NCBI GenBank assembly: GCA_030035585.1
Contig: CM057482.1
Span: 41,769,501 to 41,833,500, forward strand
Direction of reading: 5' to 3'
DNA from: Dugong dugon
Taxonomy: Eukaryota > Chordata > Mammalia > Sirenia > Dugongidae
Length of the DNA stretch: 64,000 bases
Part shown: piece after piece, positions 34,204 to 46,300 of the stretch
Numbering within the stretch: position 1 is the first letter of the stretch
Layout: every line of letters starts with the position of its first letter
The notes under the pieces: generated by a model
Database searches by the model: none
What the model was told of the DNA's origin: nothing
What the model saw: only the letters and a program-made list of their open reading frames with translations
Translations under genes and position numbers: made by a program

Positions 34204-34997
34204 AAACAAAGATGTAAACTTACTAAAAATAAAAGGATAGAAAAAAACATATATCAAGAAAATAGCCACCAAAAAAGAACAAAGTGGCAATACTAATCTC
34301 AGATAAAAAAGATTTTAAAACAAAATCTACCATAAAAGACAAAGAAGGGCACTATAACATGATTAAAGGGATGATTGTGGATGAAGACATAACCATAATA
34401 AATACCTACTCACTCAACTACATGGCTCCAAAATATATAAAATAAACTTCAACAGCAGAGAAAAGAGAAATTGACAGTTACACTATAATAGTTGGAGACT
34501 TCAAAACACCACTCTTGGTAAAGGACAGAGCAGCTAGAAAAAACTCAAGAAAGATACAGAAGATCTAAAGGCCGCTATCAGCAAACTTGATCTCATAGAA
34601 ATATATAGAACACTCCACCCAACAGCTGCAAAGTACACATTCTTTTCCAAGGCACATGGAATTTTCTCCAGAACAGACCACATCTTAGGCCACAGAGCAA
34701 CCCTCAACAAAATCCAAAACACTGAGATAATATAAAGTATCTTCTCTGATCTCATTGCCATCAAAGTAGAACTTAACAACAACAAGAACAAGGAAAAAAA
34801 ATCAATTACCTGGAAACTAAATAACACCCTGCTTAAAAATCACTGAATAATAGAAGAAATCAGAGATAGGATTAAAAAATTCCTAGAATCAAATGAGAAT
34901 GAAAACACTTCATACCAGAACATTTGAGACACAGCAAAGGCAGTGATCAGAGGTCAATTTATAGCCATAGACGCTTACATCAAAAAACAAGAAAGGA
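34067..34997 (+). pseudogene. L1 ORF2 endonuclease region, older copy
   Basis: Begins with ATG at 34,067. Traces of the endonuclease remain, such as the QETHL motif (near 34,186), a GDF-like string in the middle, and HGIFSRTDHILGH. The final SDH motif is SDLIAIK in this copy (near 34,747), so the catalytic histidine is lost. Frameshifts break it. It stops where the younger L1 inserted and continues at 43,371. Confidence 0.85.
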
Positions 34998-35129
34998 GAG
35001 TTCTGGAAAAATGGCGCTCTGGGCAGAAGCACCACGCTGCCCCTCCACAGCAAAGATCCGAAAAACTAAGCCAAACAGAGAAGACAACAATCCTGAAACC
35101 CTAAAACATCAAATAAAGAGATAAAGAAC

Positions 35130-35630
35130 TCAGCCAAGCACCAAATGGAGTGATAAAATGGACAGAGAAAGGAGAGCGAGGAAAGATTCATGCAGAGGTC
35201 CCCTACCAGCTAATGCAGCATGGATCCACCATCTTGGACTCCTATCGGAGACCAGCAAACGGGGATACGAGAAAGTAGCCTCACGAAGCGTCCAGCGGGA
35301 GACAAAACAACCAGTAATCTGCGCTGTGCGCTTTTCCATCCCCCACCCCTCTTTGCCCCAGCTCAGCCTCCTCTGCTTCCGGTGGTCATGATTGCTTGAC
35401 CGGGAAGCGCCGGCTGCTTGGATTTCACACACCCAAGTGGGCGGCTCTCTGGCTGCCATTTGTTGGCTGCTAGTGTTGCTTTTTATTTCTTCTTCTTTTG
35501 ATTTCTCATTTGCCTCTCGCCACCTCCCCCTCTTCTCACTTGAGTACCTGGCTCCATGCACCACCTTTGCTTCTTCCTGAGGGGCTGCAGAGCGCTGGCA
35601 ATTTGTGATATATGCTATCCCACTCTCCAC
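35130..35630 (-). other. Antisense ORF in the younger L1 5' UTR (166 codons)
   Basis: Runs from within the duplicated module towards the L1 5' end and stops 132 bp from it. Its C-terminus contains SDRSPRWWIHAALAGRGPLH, then ESFLALLSLSILSLHLVLG. The same peptide end occurs in the minus-strand L1 (57,768-58,310). Rich in Arg/Lys/Ser. No promoter, splice site or expression evidence is available. Confidence 0.45.
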
Positions 35631-36037
35631 CCTTCTTCACCCACACTCCGCCTCCTCTGCTTCCCATGGACACAGTCTCTTGTCCAGAAACACCAGGCCG
35701 CACTAGATGGCTCTCTGCCATTTGTTGGCTGCTGGAGTTGTTTTTTTTTTTTTTTCCTGCTCCTTTTGATTTCTTGCTTGCCTCTCACTGCCTCCCCCTC
35801 CTTTCGCTCGAGTTCCTGGCTCCGTGCACCATCCTTGCTTCTTCCTGAGGGGCTGCAGAGCTCCATTTGAGTGTGGAGCTGCTTCCCGGTCTGGGCTACC
35901 CCGCTGGTGGGATCCCAGGGCTTTTGTTCATTTGTTCGTTTTGAATTGTTTGTTTGTTTTCGTTTCCTTTTCTTGAGTTGGAAACACTTTCTGGCCAGGG
36001 GGAGCTGCTTGGCAAGGAACTCCCCTTCAGCTTTCAC
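35615..36037 (-). other. Antisense ORF (second), younger L1 5' UTR (140 codons)
   Basis: Overlaps the end of the previous antisense frame; basic, with ELERKEGEAVRGKQEIKRSR. The minus-strand L1 has the matching VLEQKEGEVVRGKEKIKRSR in a longer frame (57,115-57,804). Likely the same DNA module read antisense; expression is unknown. Confidence 0.35.
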
Positions 36038-36898
36038 AGACGTGCAGAGGGATCGCTGAGAGCATTTGTTTTTTTGTTGGTTTTCTTTTTTTTTTAATTT
36101 TTTTTTGGGGGGGGCCTTTCTTTTTTTTTTTAATTTTTAATTTGTTTTGTTTTCTTTTCCCTCTTTTTCCCTTTTTGTCTTTCTTCATGGCTCAGTTTCT
36201 CGTCTCTCTATATCTTTCTTCTCTTTCTGATCCCTGAACACCAGGCATTGTATACCTCTATGCCTTCTAGCCAGTCTGTTCTGCAACACCTGAGAGCGAC
36301 TTCCCCAGACCTCATAGCTGCATCGGTGGGATCACTGGGAATTTTGTGGTTCTTTAAGTTTTCTGATTTTTATTTATTCATTCTTTTCTTTTCTTTCTCT
36401 TCCCCTTTCTGTTTTTCTCCATTATAGTCTCTCATCTCTCCATTCCAATGGTAAGCTCACCTAGCATTCTTTTTGGTTTGTTTGTATGTTTTTGGCTCCT
36501 GTTCCTCTCTCCCATATCCATTTTGGCTCCACACACAACAATCTCCCCGCTGTATCCTGCCTACTTGCACTGTGCGCTTGACATCACACCACCAAGCAGT
36601 ACAGGCACAGCCTACTGGAACCAACCCTGCACTGAGAACTGACCAACTCTGGTGGCTGCAGTAAGTGCCACAAACAACCCATCCCAGTAACTCCTCTTCA
36701 GCTAATCCTGCCCTGCTGTACCATATCTGACTGAATGACCCTGCCAGTTGGAGAAGGAGGCGAAAACTATTGAGCACACAGACGAGCAAACAACAAAGAA
36801 CACACAGTCCGCCTACTCAGACATACTCAAATTTTTTTTTAAAAAACGGACGAAACAAACAAATGTACAATCATTTAAACGAGAAAAGTAACAACTGA

Positions 36899-38062
36899 AT
36901 GCCCCCAAAACAGCAAACAATATCAAAACATTTACAAAAACAGGACAGGATAGTGCCAGTAGGCATCCAGAATAAAACACCAGATGACTCTCCTATGGAA
37001 GAAAATGCACTAGAACTACCTGATAGGGAATTCAAATCTCTAATACTTGGAGTTCTCCAAGAACTGAGGCAAAAAGCTGACAACCATGAGGAAAAAATAG
37101 ACAAATTCATGGAAAATATAGACAAAAAATTGGAAGAATTCAGGAAGATGATGCAGAAACAAAATGCCAAACTAAATTCACAACTAGAAATTATACAAAA
37201 ACAACGATTAGAAATCCAAAAGATAAACAAGATTTCAGAAGGATTTCAGAAATGGATGATGTCATAGAAGGGCTGAGAAGCAAATCTGAAATGTGGAAGA
37301 CAGGATCAGTGGAACTGAAGACAAACACTTGGATACAACTCTGTTTCAGGAAAACTCAGAAAAAAGAACAAAGAAAAATGAAGAGATCCTGAGAGTTATG
37401 TGGGACACAATTAAAAGCAAAAATTTACGAGTGATTGGCATTACAGAACAGGGGGAGAAAACAGAAAACACAGAGAGGATCAATGAGGAACTGCTGACAG
37501 AAAACTTCCCCAATATCATGAAAGATGAAAAGCTACCCATCCAAGAGCTCAACGAACCCCATAGAGAAGAGACCCCAAAAGAAAATCACCAAGGCATATC
37601 ATATTCACACTCGACAAAACCAAAGACAAGCAAAGAATCCTGAGAGCAGCCCGTGAAAAACAACAAGTCACATACAGAGGAGAAACAATAAGACTAAGCT
37701 CAGATTATTTGGCAGAAACCATCCAGGCAAGAAAGCAATGGGATGACATATATAAAATCTTGAAAGAAAAAAATTGCCAGCCAAGAATAATATATCCTGC
37801 AAAACTCTCGTTCAGATTTGATGGTGAAATTAGGTCCTTTCCAGATAAACATAAATTAAGGGAATACATAAAGGTAAAACCAAACTTACAAGAATTATTA
37901 AAGGGAGTTCTTCAATCTGAGGACAAACAGCTTCAGCTCACAGGCAGAACATGGGACACAGGATCATATGTGCCAGATACCAATCTAGGAAATGAACTCT
38001 CGAGGACTATCCAAAACCAAAACAAATACAACAGGGAATCAGAGCAGTTAATCAGCAAATGA
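36899..38062 (+). pseudogene. L1 ORF1 of the younger plus-strand element, frameshifted
   Basis: ORF1 product binds L1 RNA as a trimer with a coiled coil, an RRM and a C-terminal domain. It starts with ATG at 36,899; the coiled-coil-like part is LRQKADNHEEKIDKFMENI. An 11-bp direct duplication (GATTTCAGAAG twice, near 37,230) and a 1-bp loss near 37,295 move it out of frame, then a further 1-bp loss near 37,543 brings it back. The middle reads MEDRISGTEDKHLDTT and the C-terminal domain reads WDDIYKILKEKNCQPRIIYP. A private stop lies just after the last shift. The last 1-bp loss is shared with the minus-strand L1 (see findings). Confidence 0.9.
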
Positions 38063-38118
38063 AAGCAACATCAAAACAATAAAAGAGGGGATAAATGGCA
38101 TACGTTTAGAACCTTGTA

Positions 38119-38301
38119 ATGGAGAGGAAGGCAAGGCAATACCAAGTAATGGTAGACTGCTTCAAACTTAGAAAGATAAGGGTAAACTTCATGGTAACCA
38201 CAAAGAAACTTAACAAACATACTCATAAAAAAAAGAGAAAAAGCATTAAGTCTCAGCAAAAACAAAAGAAATGGAAAAAAAAAATCCACAAACAAAAGTA
38301 A
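38119..38301 (+). other. Inter-ORF lysine-rich mini-ORF (60 codons)
   Basis: Lies in the spacer between ORF1 and ORF2. It starts MERKARQYQVMVDCFKLRKI and is followed by a lysine-rich end. The minus-strand L1 has the same start and a 66-codon version. The older L1 is open at the same place but lacks the ATG. Base composition is A-rich, so an open lysine-rich frame is less surprising than it looks. Confidence 0.45.
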
Positions 38302-38365
38302 CTCAGCACCATAGAGTAAGAAGAACAAAGAAAACTTCAGCACCACAAAAAAAAAGCACTACAAA

Positions 38366-41300
38366 ATAACAGCAAAAAACTCACATCTATCAATAATTAC
38401 ACTGAATGTAAATGGACTCAATGCACCCATAAAGAGACGGAGAGTGACAAAATGGATAAGAAAACAGGATCCATCAATATGCTGTCTACAAGAGACACAC
38501 CTTAGAAACAAAGACGTGAATTTATTAAAAGTCAAAGGTTGGAAAAAAATATATCAAGCTAACAACTACCAAAAAAGAGCAGGAGTGGCAATTCTAATCT
38601 CAGATAAAATAAACTTTAAAACAAAATCTACCATAAAAGACAAAGAAGGACACTATATAATGATTAAGGGGACGATCCATCATGAAGACATAACCATAAT
38701 AAACATCTATGCACCCAATGACAGGGCTCCAAAATACATAAAACAAACTCTAACAACACTGAAAAGAGAAATTGACAGTTCCACAATAATAGTAGGAGAC
38801 TTCAACACACCACTCTCAGTAAAGGACAGAACAACTAAGAAGAAACTCAGCAAAGATACAGAAGACCGAAAGGGCACAATCAGCCAACTGGACCTAATAG
38901 ACATCTATAGAACACTCCATCCAACCACTGCAAAGTACACATTCTTTTCCAATGCACATGGAACATTCTCCAGAATAGACCACATCTTAGGCCACAGAGC
39001 AATCCTCAACAATATCCAAAACGTTGAGATAATTCAAAGTATCTTCTCTGACCACAATACCATCAAGGTAGAAGTTAACAATAGAAAGATCAAGGAAAAA
39101 AAATCAACTTCATGAAAAATGAATAATACCCTGCTTACACATCACTGGGTAATAGAAGAAATCAGAGATGGTATCAAAAAATTCCTAGAATCAAATGAGA
39201 ATGAAAACACCTCATACCAAAACCTTTGGGACACAGCAAAGGCAGTCCTCAGAGGACAATTTATAGCAATAGATGCACATATCAAAAAAGAAGAAAGAGA
39301 CAAAATCAAAACATTAACTACCGAACTCAAACAAATAGAAAGAGAACAGCAAAAAAAGCCCAAAACCACTGAAAGAAAGGATATAGTAAAGATCAGAGCA
39401 GAAATAAATGAAATAGAGAACAGAAAAACAATAGAAAGTATTGACAAAACCAAAACTTGGTTCTTTGAAAGAATCAACAAAAGCAACAAACCACTTGCCA
39501 GACTGACAAAAGAAAAACAGGAGAGGACACAAATAACCCAAATAAGAAATGAAATGGGGAACATTACAACAGACCCAACTGAAATAAAAAGGATCATAAC
39601 AGAATATTATGAAAAACTATACTCCAACAAATTTGAAAACCTAGAGGAAATGGATAAATTTCTAGAAACACACAGCCTACCCAAACTACAACAAAGTGAT
39701 GTTGAAAATCTGAACAGACCCATAACATGAGAAGAGATTGAAAACGTAATAAAAAAAAAAACTCCCAAACAAAAAAAAACTCTGCCCCAGATGGCTTCAC
39801 TGGAGAATTCTACAAAACATTTACAAAAGAGCTTGTACCAGTACTACTCAAGCTATTTCAGAGACTAGAAGACGAAGCAATGCTTCCAAATTCATTCTAT
39901 GAAGCCAGCACAATGCTGATACCAAAACAAGGCAAAGACGTCACAAAAAAAAAAAAAATTCCACACCAATATCTCTCATGAATATAGATGCAAAAACTCT
40001 GAACAGAATTCTAGCCAATAGAATTCAGCATCATATCAAAAAAATAATACACCATGACCAGGTAGGATTCATACCAGGTATGCAAGGGTGGTTCAACATT
40101 AGAAAATCAATCAACGTAATCCACCACATGAATAAAAGGAAAGAAAATAATCACATGATCATCTCAATTGATGCAGAAAAGGCATTTGACAAAGTCCAAC
40201 ACCCATTCCTGATAAAAAGTCTCAATCAAGTAGGTAAAGAAGGGAAACTTCTCAACATAATAAAGGGCATTTATGAAACACCAACGGCCACCATCATTCT
40301 TAATGGAGAGAGGCTGAAAACATTCCCCTTGAAAACAGGAACAAGACAAGGATGCCCTTTATCACCACTCCTATTTAACATTGTGCTAGAAGTTCTAGCT
40401 AGAGCAATAAGGCAAGAAAAAGAAATAAAGGGCATCCAAATTGGTAATGAAGAATTTAAACTGTCCCTGTTTGCAGATGATATGATACTATACATAGAAA
40501 ACCCTAAAGACTCCAGAAGAAATCTACTGGAACTAATAGAAAGATTCATCAGAGTAGCAGGATACATGATAAACATACAAAAATCAGCTGGATTCCTATA
40601 CACCAGTAAGGAGAACAATGAAAAGGAAATCAGGAAAACAATACCATTTTCAATAGTCTCTAAAAAGATAAAATACTTAGGAATAAATCTGACCAGAGGT
40701 GTAAAAGACCTATACAAAGAAAACTACAAAACACTACTGCATGAAATCCAAAGGGATCTACATAAATGGAAAAACATACCATGCTCATTGATAGGCAGAC
40801 TCAACATTGTGAAAATATCAATTCTACCCAAAGCAATTTACAAATACAACACAATCCCAATCCAGATACCAACAACATTCTTCAAAGAGATGGAAAAAAT
40901 AATCATTAGCTTTATATGGAAAGGGAAGAAGCCCCGAATCAGTAAAGCACTACTGAAGAAGAAGAATAAATTTGGAGGACTCACACTACCTGACTTCAGA
41001 ACCTACTATACAGCTACAGTAGTCAAAACAGCCTGGTACTGGTACAACGACAGATACATTGACCAATGGAACAGAGTTGAGAACCCTGATGTAAATCCAT
41101 CCACCTACGGTCACCTGATCTTCGACAATGGCCCAAAGTCCATCAAATGGGGAAAAGACAGTCTTTTGAACAAATAGTGCTGGAAAAACTGGATAACCAT
41201 TTGCAAAAAAATGAAACAGGACCCATACCTCACACCATATACAAAAACTACTTCAAAATGGATCAAAGACCTGAATATAAAGCCTAAAGCTATGAAGTTC

Positions 41301-42231
41301 ATAGAAGAAAAAATAGGACCAACACTTCAGGCCTTAATACATGGTATTAACAGGATAGAAACCATAACCATCAATGCACAAAACCCAATAGATAAGCTAG
41401 GTAACTAGGATCTTCTAAAAATCAAACACCTATGCTCTTCAAAAGACTTCACCAAAAGAGTAAAAAGAGAACCTACAGAGTCAGGAAAAAATTTTTGGAC
41501 AGTACAAATCAGACAAAGGTCTAATCTCCATAATCTACAAGAAAATCCAACACCTCTACAACAAAAAGACAAATAATCCTATTAAAAATTGGGCAAAGGA
41601 AATGAACAGACACTTCACCAAAGAAGACATTCAAATGGCCAACAGACACATGAGGAAATGCTCGTGATCACTAGCCATTAGAGAAATGCAAATGAAAACC
41701 ACAATGAGATACCATCTCACCCCGGTATTACTGGCATGAATCAAAAACACTGGAAATAACAAATGTTGGAGGGGCTGCAGGGAGATCGGAACTCTTATGC
41801 ACTGCTGGTGGGAATGCAAAATGATACAACTATTTTGGAAAATGATATGGTGCTTCCTCAGAAAGCTAGAAATAGACATACCATTCAATCCAGCAATCCC
41901 ACTCCTAGGAATATATCCTAGAGAAATAAGAGTCGTCACTCAAATAGACATATGCACACCTATGTTCATGGCAGCATTGTTCACAATAGCAAAACGATGG
42001 AAACAACCTAGATGCCCATCAACAGAGGAATGGATAAACAAACTATGGTGCATACACACAATGGAGTACCATGCAACGAGAAAGAACAGCAATGAATCTG
42101 TGAACCATCTTCTAACATGGATGAAACTGGAGGACATTATGCTGAGTGAAATAAGTCAATCACAAAAGGACAAATATTGTATGAGACCTCTACTGCAAAA
42201 AACCATGATAAATTCCACACACAAAATGTAA
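38366..42231 (+). pseudogene. L1 ORF2 (endonuclease and reverse transcriptase), younger plus-strand copy
   Basis: ORF2 makes the enzyme that nicks DNA and copies L1 RNA. The expected start codon is ATA here (38,366), where the other two copies have ATG. The endonuclease domain keeps QETHL, YAPND, GDFNTPLS, SRIDHILGH and SDHNTIKV. An in-frame TGA at 39,113 and another at 39,728, frameshifts near 39,760 and 39,955, and TAGs at 41,175 and 41,406 (each in place of an expected Trp codon) disable it. The RT block 39,978-41,177 contains [14 protein letters not shown] and the catalytic FADD (40,470-40,481). The C-terminal Cys/His region is at 41,770-41,820 (CWRGC, then HCWWEC). It ends with TAA at 42,231. 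Confidence 0.93.
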
Positions 42232-43370
42232 CAATCTTTGTTGGTTACCAGGGATGGGAGGGGTGGGGGGGAAGTACTAAATAGGCAATAGATAAGTGGT
42301 ATCTTGGGTGAAGGGTGAGACAGTACACAATACAGGGGAAACTAGCACAACCTGTACAAGGAAAGTTCATGGAAGCCCCATAGACACATCCAAACTCCCT
42401 GAGGGACTGAATTGCTGTGCTGAGGACTGTGGTGACCATGGTCTCGGGGAACATCTAGCTCAATTGGCATAACACAGCTTATAAAGACAATGTTCTACAT
42501 TCTACCTTGGTGAGTAGTGTCTGGGGTCTTAAAAGCCTGTGAGCGGCCATCTAAGATACTCCAGTGGTCTCATCCCTTTGGGAACAAGGGAGAATGAAGA
42601 GAACAGGATACAAGGAAAAGATTAGTCCAAAGGTCTAATTGTCCACAGCTACCAAGGCCTCCACCGGACTGAGTCCAGTACAGCTCGATGGTGCCCGGCT
42701 ACCACCACTGACTGCTCTGACCAGGATCAAAACAGAGGGTTCTGGACAGAGCTGGAGAAGGATGTAGAGCATAATTGTAACTCACAAAAAAAGACCAGAT
42801 TTACTGGCCTAAAGGAGACTGGAGAAACCTCTAGAGTATCGTTCCCAGACACCCTTTTGGCTCAGTGGTGAAGTTACCTCTGAGGTTCACTGTTCAGCCT
42901 GGGAGTTGACATCCCCATAAAACCAAATGAGACTAATGAGTTACAGGAGTCCAGTGACAAGGGCCAGAAGGCAGAAGGGGACAAGGAAACTGGTGATAGG
43001 GAACCCAAGGTTGAGTAAGGATATTATTGATGTGTTGTGAAATTGTTAACCATTGTCATAGGGCAACATGTGTATGAACTGTTACATGAGAAACTATTTT
43101 GTTCTGTAAGCCTTCATCTTAAGTGAGAATAGCAGCACAATTGGAAGAGCATAGTCAAAGTCACTGAACTGTGTATGTAGAAATTTTTGAAACGGTATAT
43201 CTTTGGCTATGTGTATTTTCACCAAAAAAAAAAGTTGAGAAGTTTGAGGGTTAATATGTTGTGGGGTTGTTAACCCATGTCATAAAACAACATGTGTATT
43301 ACTGTTTCATGAGTAACTATTTGTTCTGTAAGCCTTCACCTGAAGTACAATAAAATATAAAAAAAAAAAA
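42232..43370 (+). other. 3' UTR of the younger plus-strand L1, with duplicated terminal block
   Basis: About 1.1 kb. The terminal block (GTTAACCATTGTCATAGGGC ... TTCTGTAAGCCTTCATCTTA) occurs at 43,025-43,125 and again at 43,251-43,348, separated by about 125 bp. A polyadenylation-type AATAAA is at 43,349-43,354. The old L1 has the block once. Confidence 0.85.
43349..43354 (+). terminator. Polyadenylation signal of the younger plus-strand L1
   Basis: AATAAA directly after the second terminal block and before the A run. In the minus-strand copy the hexamer is AATAAG (mutated); in the old copy it reads AATTAA. Confidence 0.7.
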
Positions 43371-46300
43371 AGAACGGGACAAAACCAAAACATTACCTAC
43401 ACAACTTGAACAAATAGAAACAGAAGAGAAAAGAAGACTACAGCTACCAGAATAAAGGAAATAATAAAGATGTGAGCAAAATAAATGAAATAGAGAATAG
43501 AAAAACAATAGAGAGAATCAAGGAAACCAAATATTGGTTCTTTGACTGGATCAACAAAATTGACAAACCACTAGCCAAACAGACAAAAGAAAAACAGGAG
43601 AGGATACAAATAACCTAAATAAGAAACGAAATGGGGGACATTACAATGACCCAACTGAAATAAAAAGGATTATAATAGAGTATTATGAAAAACTATACTC
43701 CAACATGTTTGAAAATCTAGAGGAAATGGACAAATTTCTAGAAACACACTACCTATGCAAACTATCACAAAATGTTGTTGAAAATCTGTACAGACCTTAT
43801 AACAAGAAAAGAGAATGAAAAGGTAATTAAAAAAAAAACTCCCATAAAAAAAAGCCCTGGCCCGGATGGCTTCACTGGAGAATTCTACCAAACATTCAGA
43901 GAAGAACTTACACCAGTACTACTCAAATTATTTTAGAACATAGAAAAGGAAGGGATACTTCCAAATTCATTCTATGAAGACAGCATAACTCTGGTACCAA
44001 AACCAGGCAAAGACGCTACAAAAAAAGAAAATCACAGACCAATATCTCTCATGCATATATATGCAAAAATTCTCAACAAAATTCTAGCCAATAGAATTCA
44101 GCATCATATAAAAAAAAAATACACCATGACTAGATAGGATTCATACCAGGTATGTAAGGATGGTTCAACATTAGAAAATCAATCAATGTAATTCGCCACA
44201 TAAATACAATAAAAGAAAAGAATCACATAATCATCTCAATTGACTCAGGAAAAGCACTCAACAAAGTCCAACACCTATTCCTGATAAACACTGTCAATGA
44301 AATAAGTATAGAAGAGAAATTTCTCGACATAATAGAGGGCATTTATACAAAACCAACAGCTAACATCATTCTTAATGTAGAGAAACTGAAAACATTCCCC
44401 TTGAGAATAAGAAGAAGACAACGTTGTCCTTTATCATCACTCCTATTTAACATTGTGCTCCAAGTCCTAGCTAGAGCAATAAGGCAAGAAAAAGAAATAA
44501 AGGGCATCCAAATTGGTAATGAAGAAGTAAAACTGTCCCTATTTGAAGATGATATAATACTATATATAGAAAACTCAAAAGACTCCATGAGAAAACTACT
44601 GCAACTAATAGAAAGATTCAGCAGAGTATCAGGATAGAAGATAAACATACAAAAATCAGTTGGATTCCTATACACTGACAAAGAGAATGTTGAAAAGGAA
44701 ATCAGGAAAACAATACCATTTATAATAGCCCCTAAAAAAATAAATACTTAGGAATAAATCTAACCAGGGATGGAAATGGCCTATACAAAGAAAACTATAA
44801 AACACTACCGCAAGAAACAAAAAGAGGTCTACATAAACGGAAATACATACCATGCTCATGGATAGGTAGACTCAAAGTTGTGAAAATGACAATTCTACCC
44901 AAAGCAATCTACAAATACAGTGCAATCCTGATCCAAATAGCAACAACATTCTTTAAAGAGAGGGGAAAAAAATTATTAACTTTATATAGAAAGGGAAGAG
45001 GCCCCAGATAAGTAAAGCAGTATTGAAGAAGAAGAATAAAGTAGGAGGACTCGCACTACCAGTCCTCGGAACTTACTATGCAGCTATTGTAGTCAAAATA
45101 GCCTGGTACTGGTACAACGACAGATACATTGACCAATGGAACAGAATGGAGAACCTAGATTTAAATCCATCCACCTCTGGTCACTCGATCTTTGACAAGG
45201 TCCGAAATCCATCAAATGGGGAAAAGACAGTCTTTTTAACAAATGGTGCTGGCAAAATTGGATGTCCATCCGCAAAAAAATGAAACAGGACCCCATACCT
45301 CACACCATACACAAAAATTAATTCAAAATGGATCAAAGACCTAAATATAAACCAAAAACTATAAATATCATAGAAGAAAAAATAGGATCAATGCTAGAGA
45401 CCCTAATACACAGCACTAACAGGATACAAATCATAACTAACAACATACAGACTCCAAAAGATAAGCTAGATAACTGGAATCTTCTAAAAATTAAACATTT
45501 ATGTTCATCAAAAGACTTCACCAAAAGAGTAAAAAGAGAACCTAAGACTGGGAAAATTTTTGGCTATGACAAAGTTGACAAAGTTCTAATCTCTAAAATC
45601 TACAGGAAAATCCAACACCTCTACAACAGAAAGACAAATAATCTGAGGAAATGCTCCGTATCACCAGCCGTTAGAGAAACGCAAATTGAAGCCACAATGA
45701 GATAGCATTTCATCCCAGCATTATTGGCACAAATCAAAAAACAGAAAATAACAGATGTTAGAAAGGTTGCGGGGAGATCGGAACTCTTATACACTGCTGG
45801 TGGGAATGCAAAATGGTACAACCGTTTTGGAAAACGAAATGGCACTTCCTTAGAAAGCTAGAAATAGAAATACCATATGATCCAGCAATCCCACTCCTAG
45901 GAATATATCCTAGAGAAATAAGAGGCAGCAGACGAATAGACATATGCACATCCATGTTCTTTGCGGCATTGTTCACAATAGCTAAAAGATGGAAACAACC
46001 TAGAAGCCCATCAACAGATGAATGGATAAACAAACTATGGTAAATACACACAATGGAATATTACTCAAGGATAAAGATCAATGATGAATCTGCAAAGCAT
46101 CTCACAATATGGATGAATCTGGAGGGCATTATGCTGTGTGAAATAAGTCAATCACAAAAAGACAAATATTGTATGAGACCACTACTATAAAAACTCATGA
46201 AAAGTTTTACACAAAAAGAAACAATCTTTGATGGTTACGAGGTAGGGCAGGTGTGGAGACGTGGAAAAACACTAAATAGACAATAGATAAGTGGTAACTT

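Larger units (their letters stand above)
31005..34997 (+). mobile_element. Older full-length L1, 5' half (interrupted)
   Basis: Starts at GAGGGCGGAGCCAACATGGC and includes the 5' UTR, a broken ORF1 and the N-terminal endonuclease half of ORF2. The element stops abruptly where a younger L1 begins and resumes at 43,371. Its 5' flank AAGAAGCTATCA (30,993-31,004) resembles ATGAAGTCATCA at its 3' end (47,134-47,145) at 9 of 12 positions, a possible decayed target-site duplication. It is more diverged than the other two L1s. Confidence 0.9.
34998..36898 (+). promoter_or_regulatory. 5' UTR of the younger plus-strand L1, with a duplicated module
   Basis: A long leader of about 1.9 kb. A module with TGCCATTTGTTGGCTGCT occurs at 35,454 and again at 35,716, and its end GGGGCTGCAGAGC recurs at 35,581 and 35,849, giving a period of about 262-268 bp. 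The older L1 has one copy. The module ends in CT-rich blocks. A long T/G-run stretch sits at 36,061-36,150. The promoter role is inferred. Confidence 0.75.
34998..43370 (+). mobile_element. Younger full-length L1 (plus strand) nested in the older L1
   Basis: About 8.4 kb from the 5' start GAGTTCTGGAAAAATGGCGC to a poly(A) run of about 12 A (after AATAAA at 43,349). The order is 5' UTR, ORF1, spacer with a mini-ORF, ORF2 and an extended 3' UTR. It sits inside the ORF2 of the older L1, in the same orientation. A short, uncertain target duplication is possible (AAGAAAGGA before, AAGAACGGG after). Multiple stops and shifts mean it cannot make its own proteins. Confidence 0.95.

Noticed and set aside
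39142-40717. Several 60-150-codon minus-strand frames within the plus-strand L1 ORF2
   Set aside because: Shadows of ORF2 in an A-rich gene; the complementary strand has few stops by composition.
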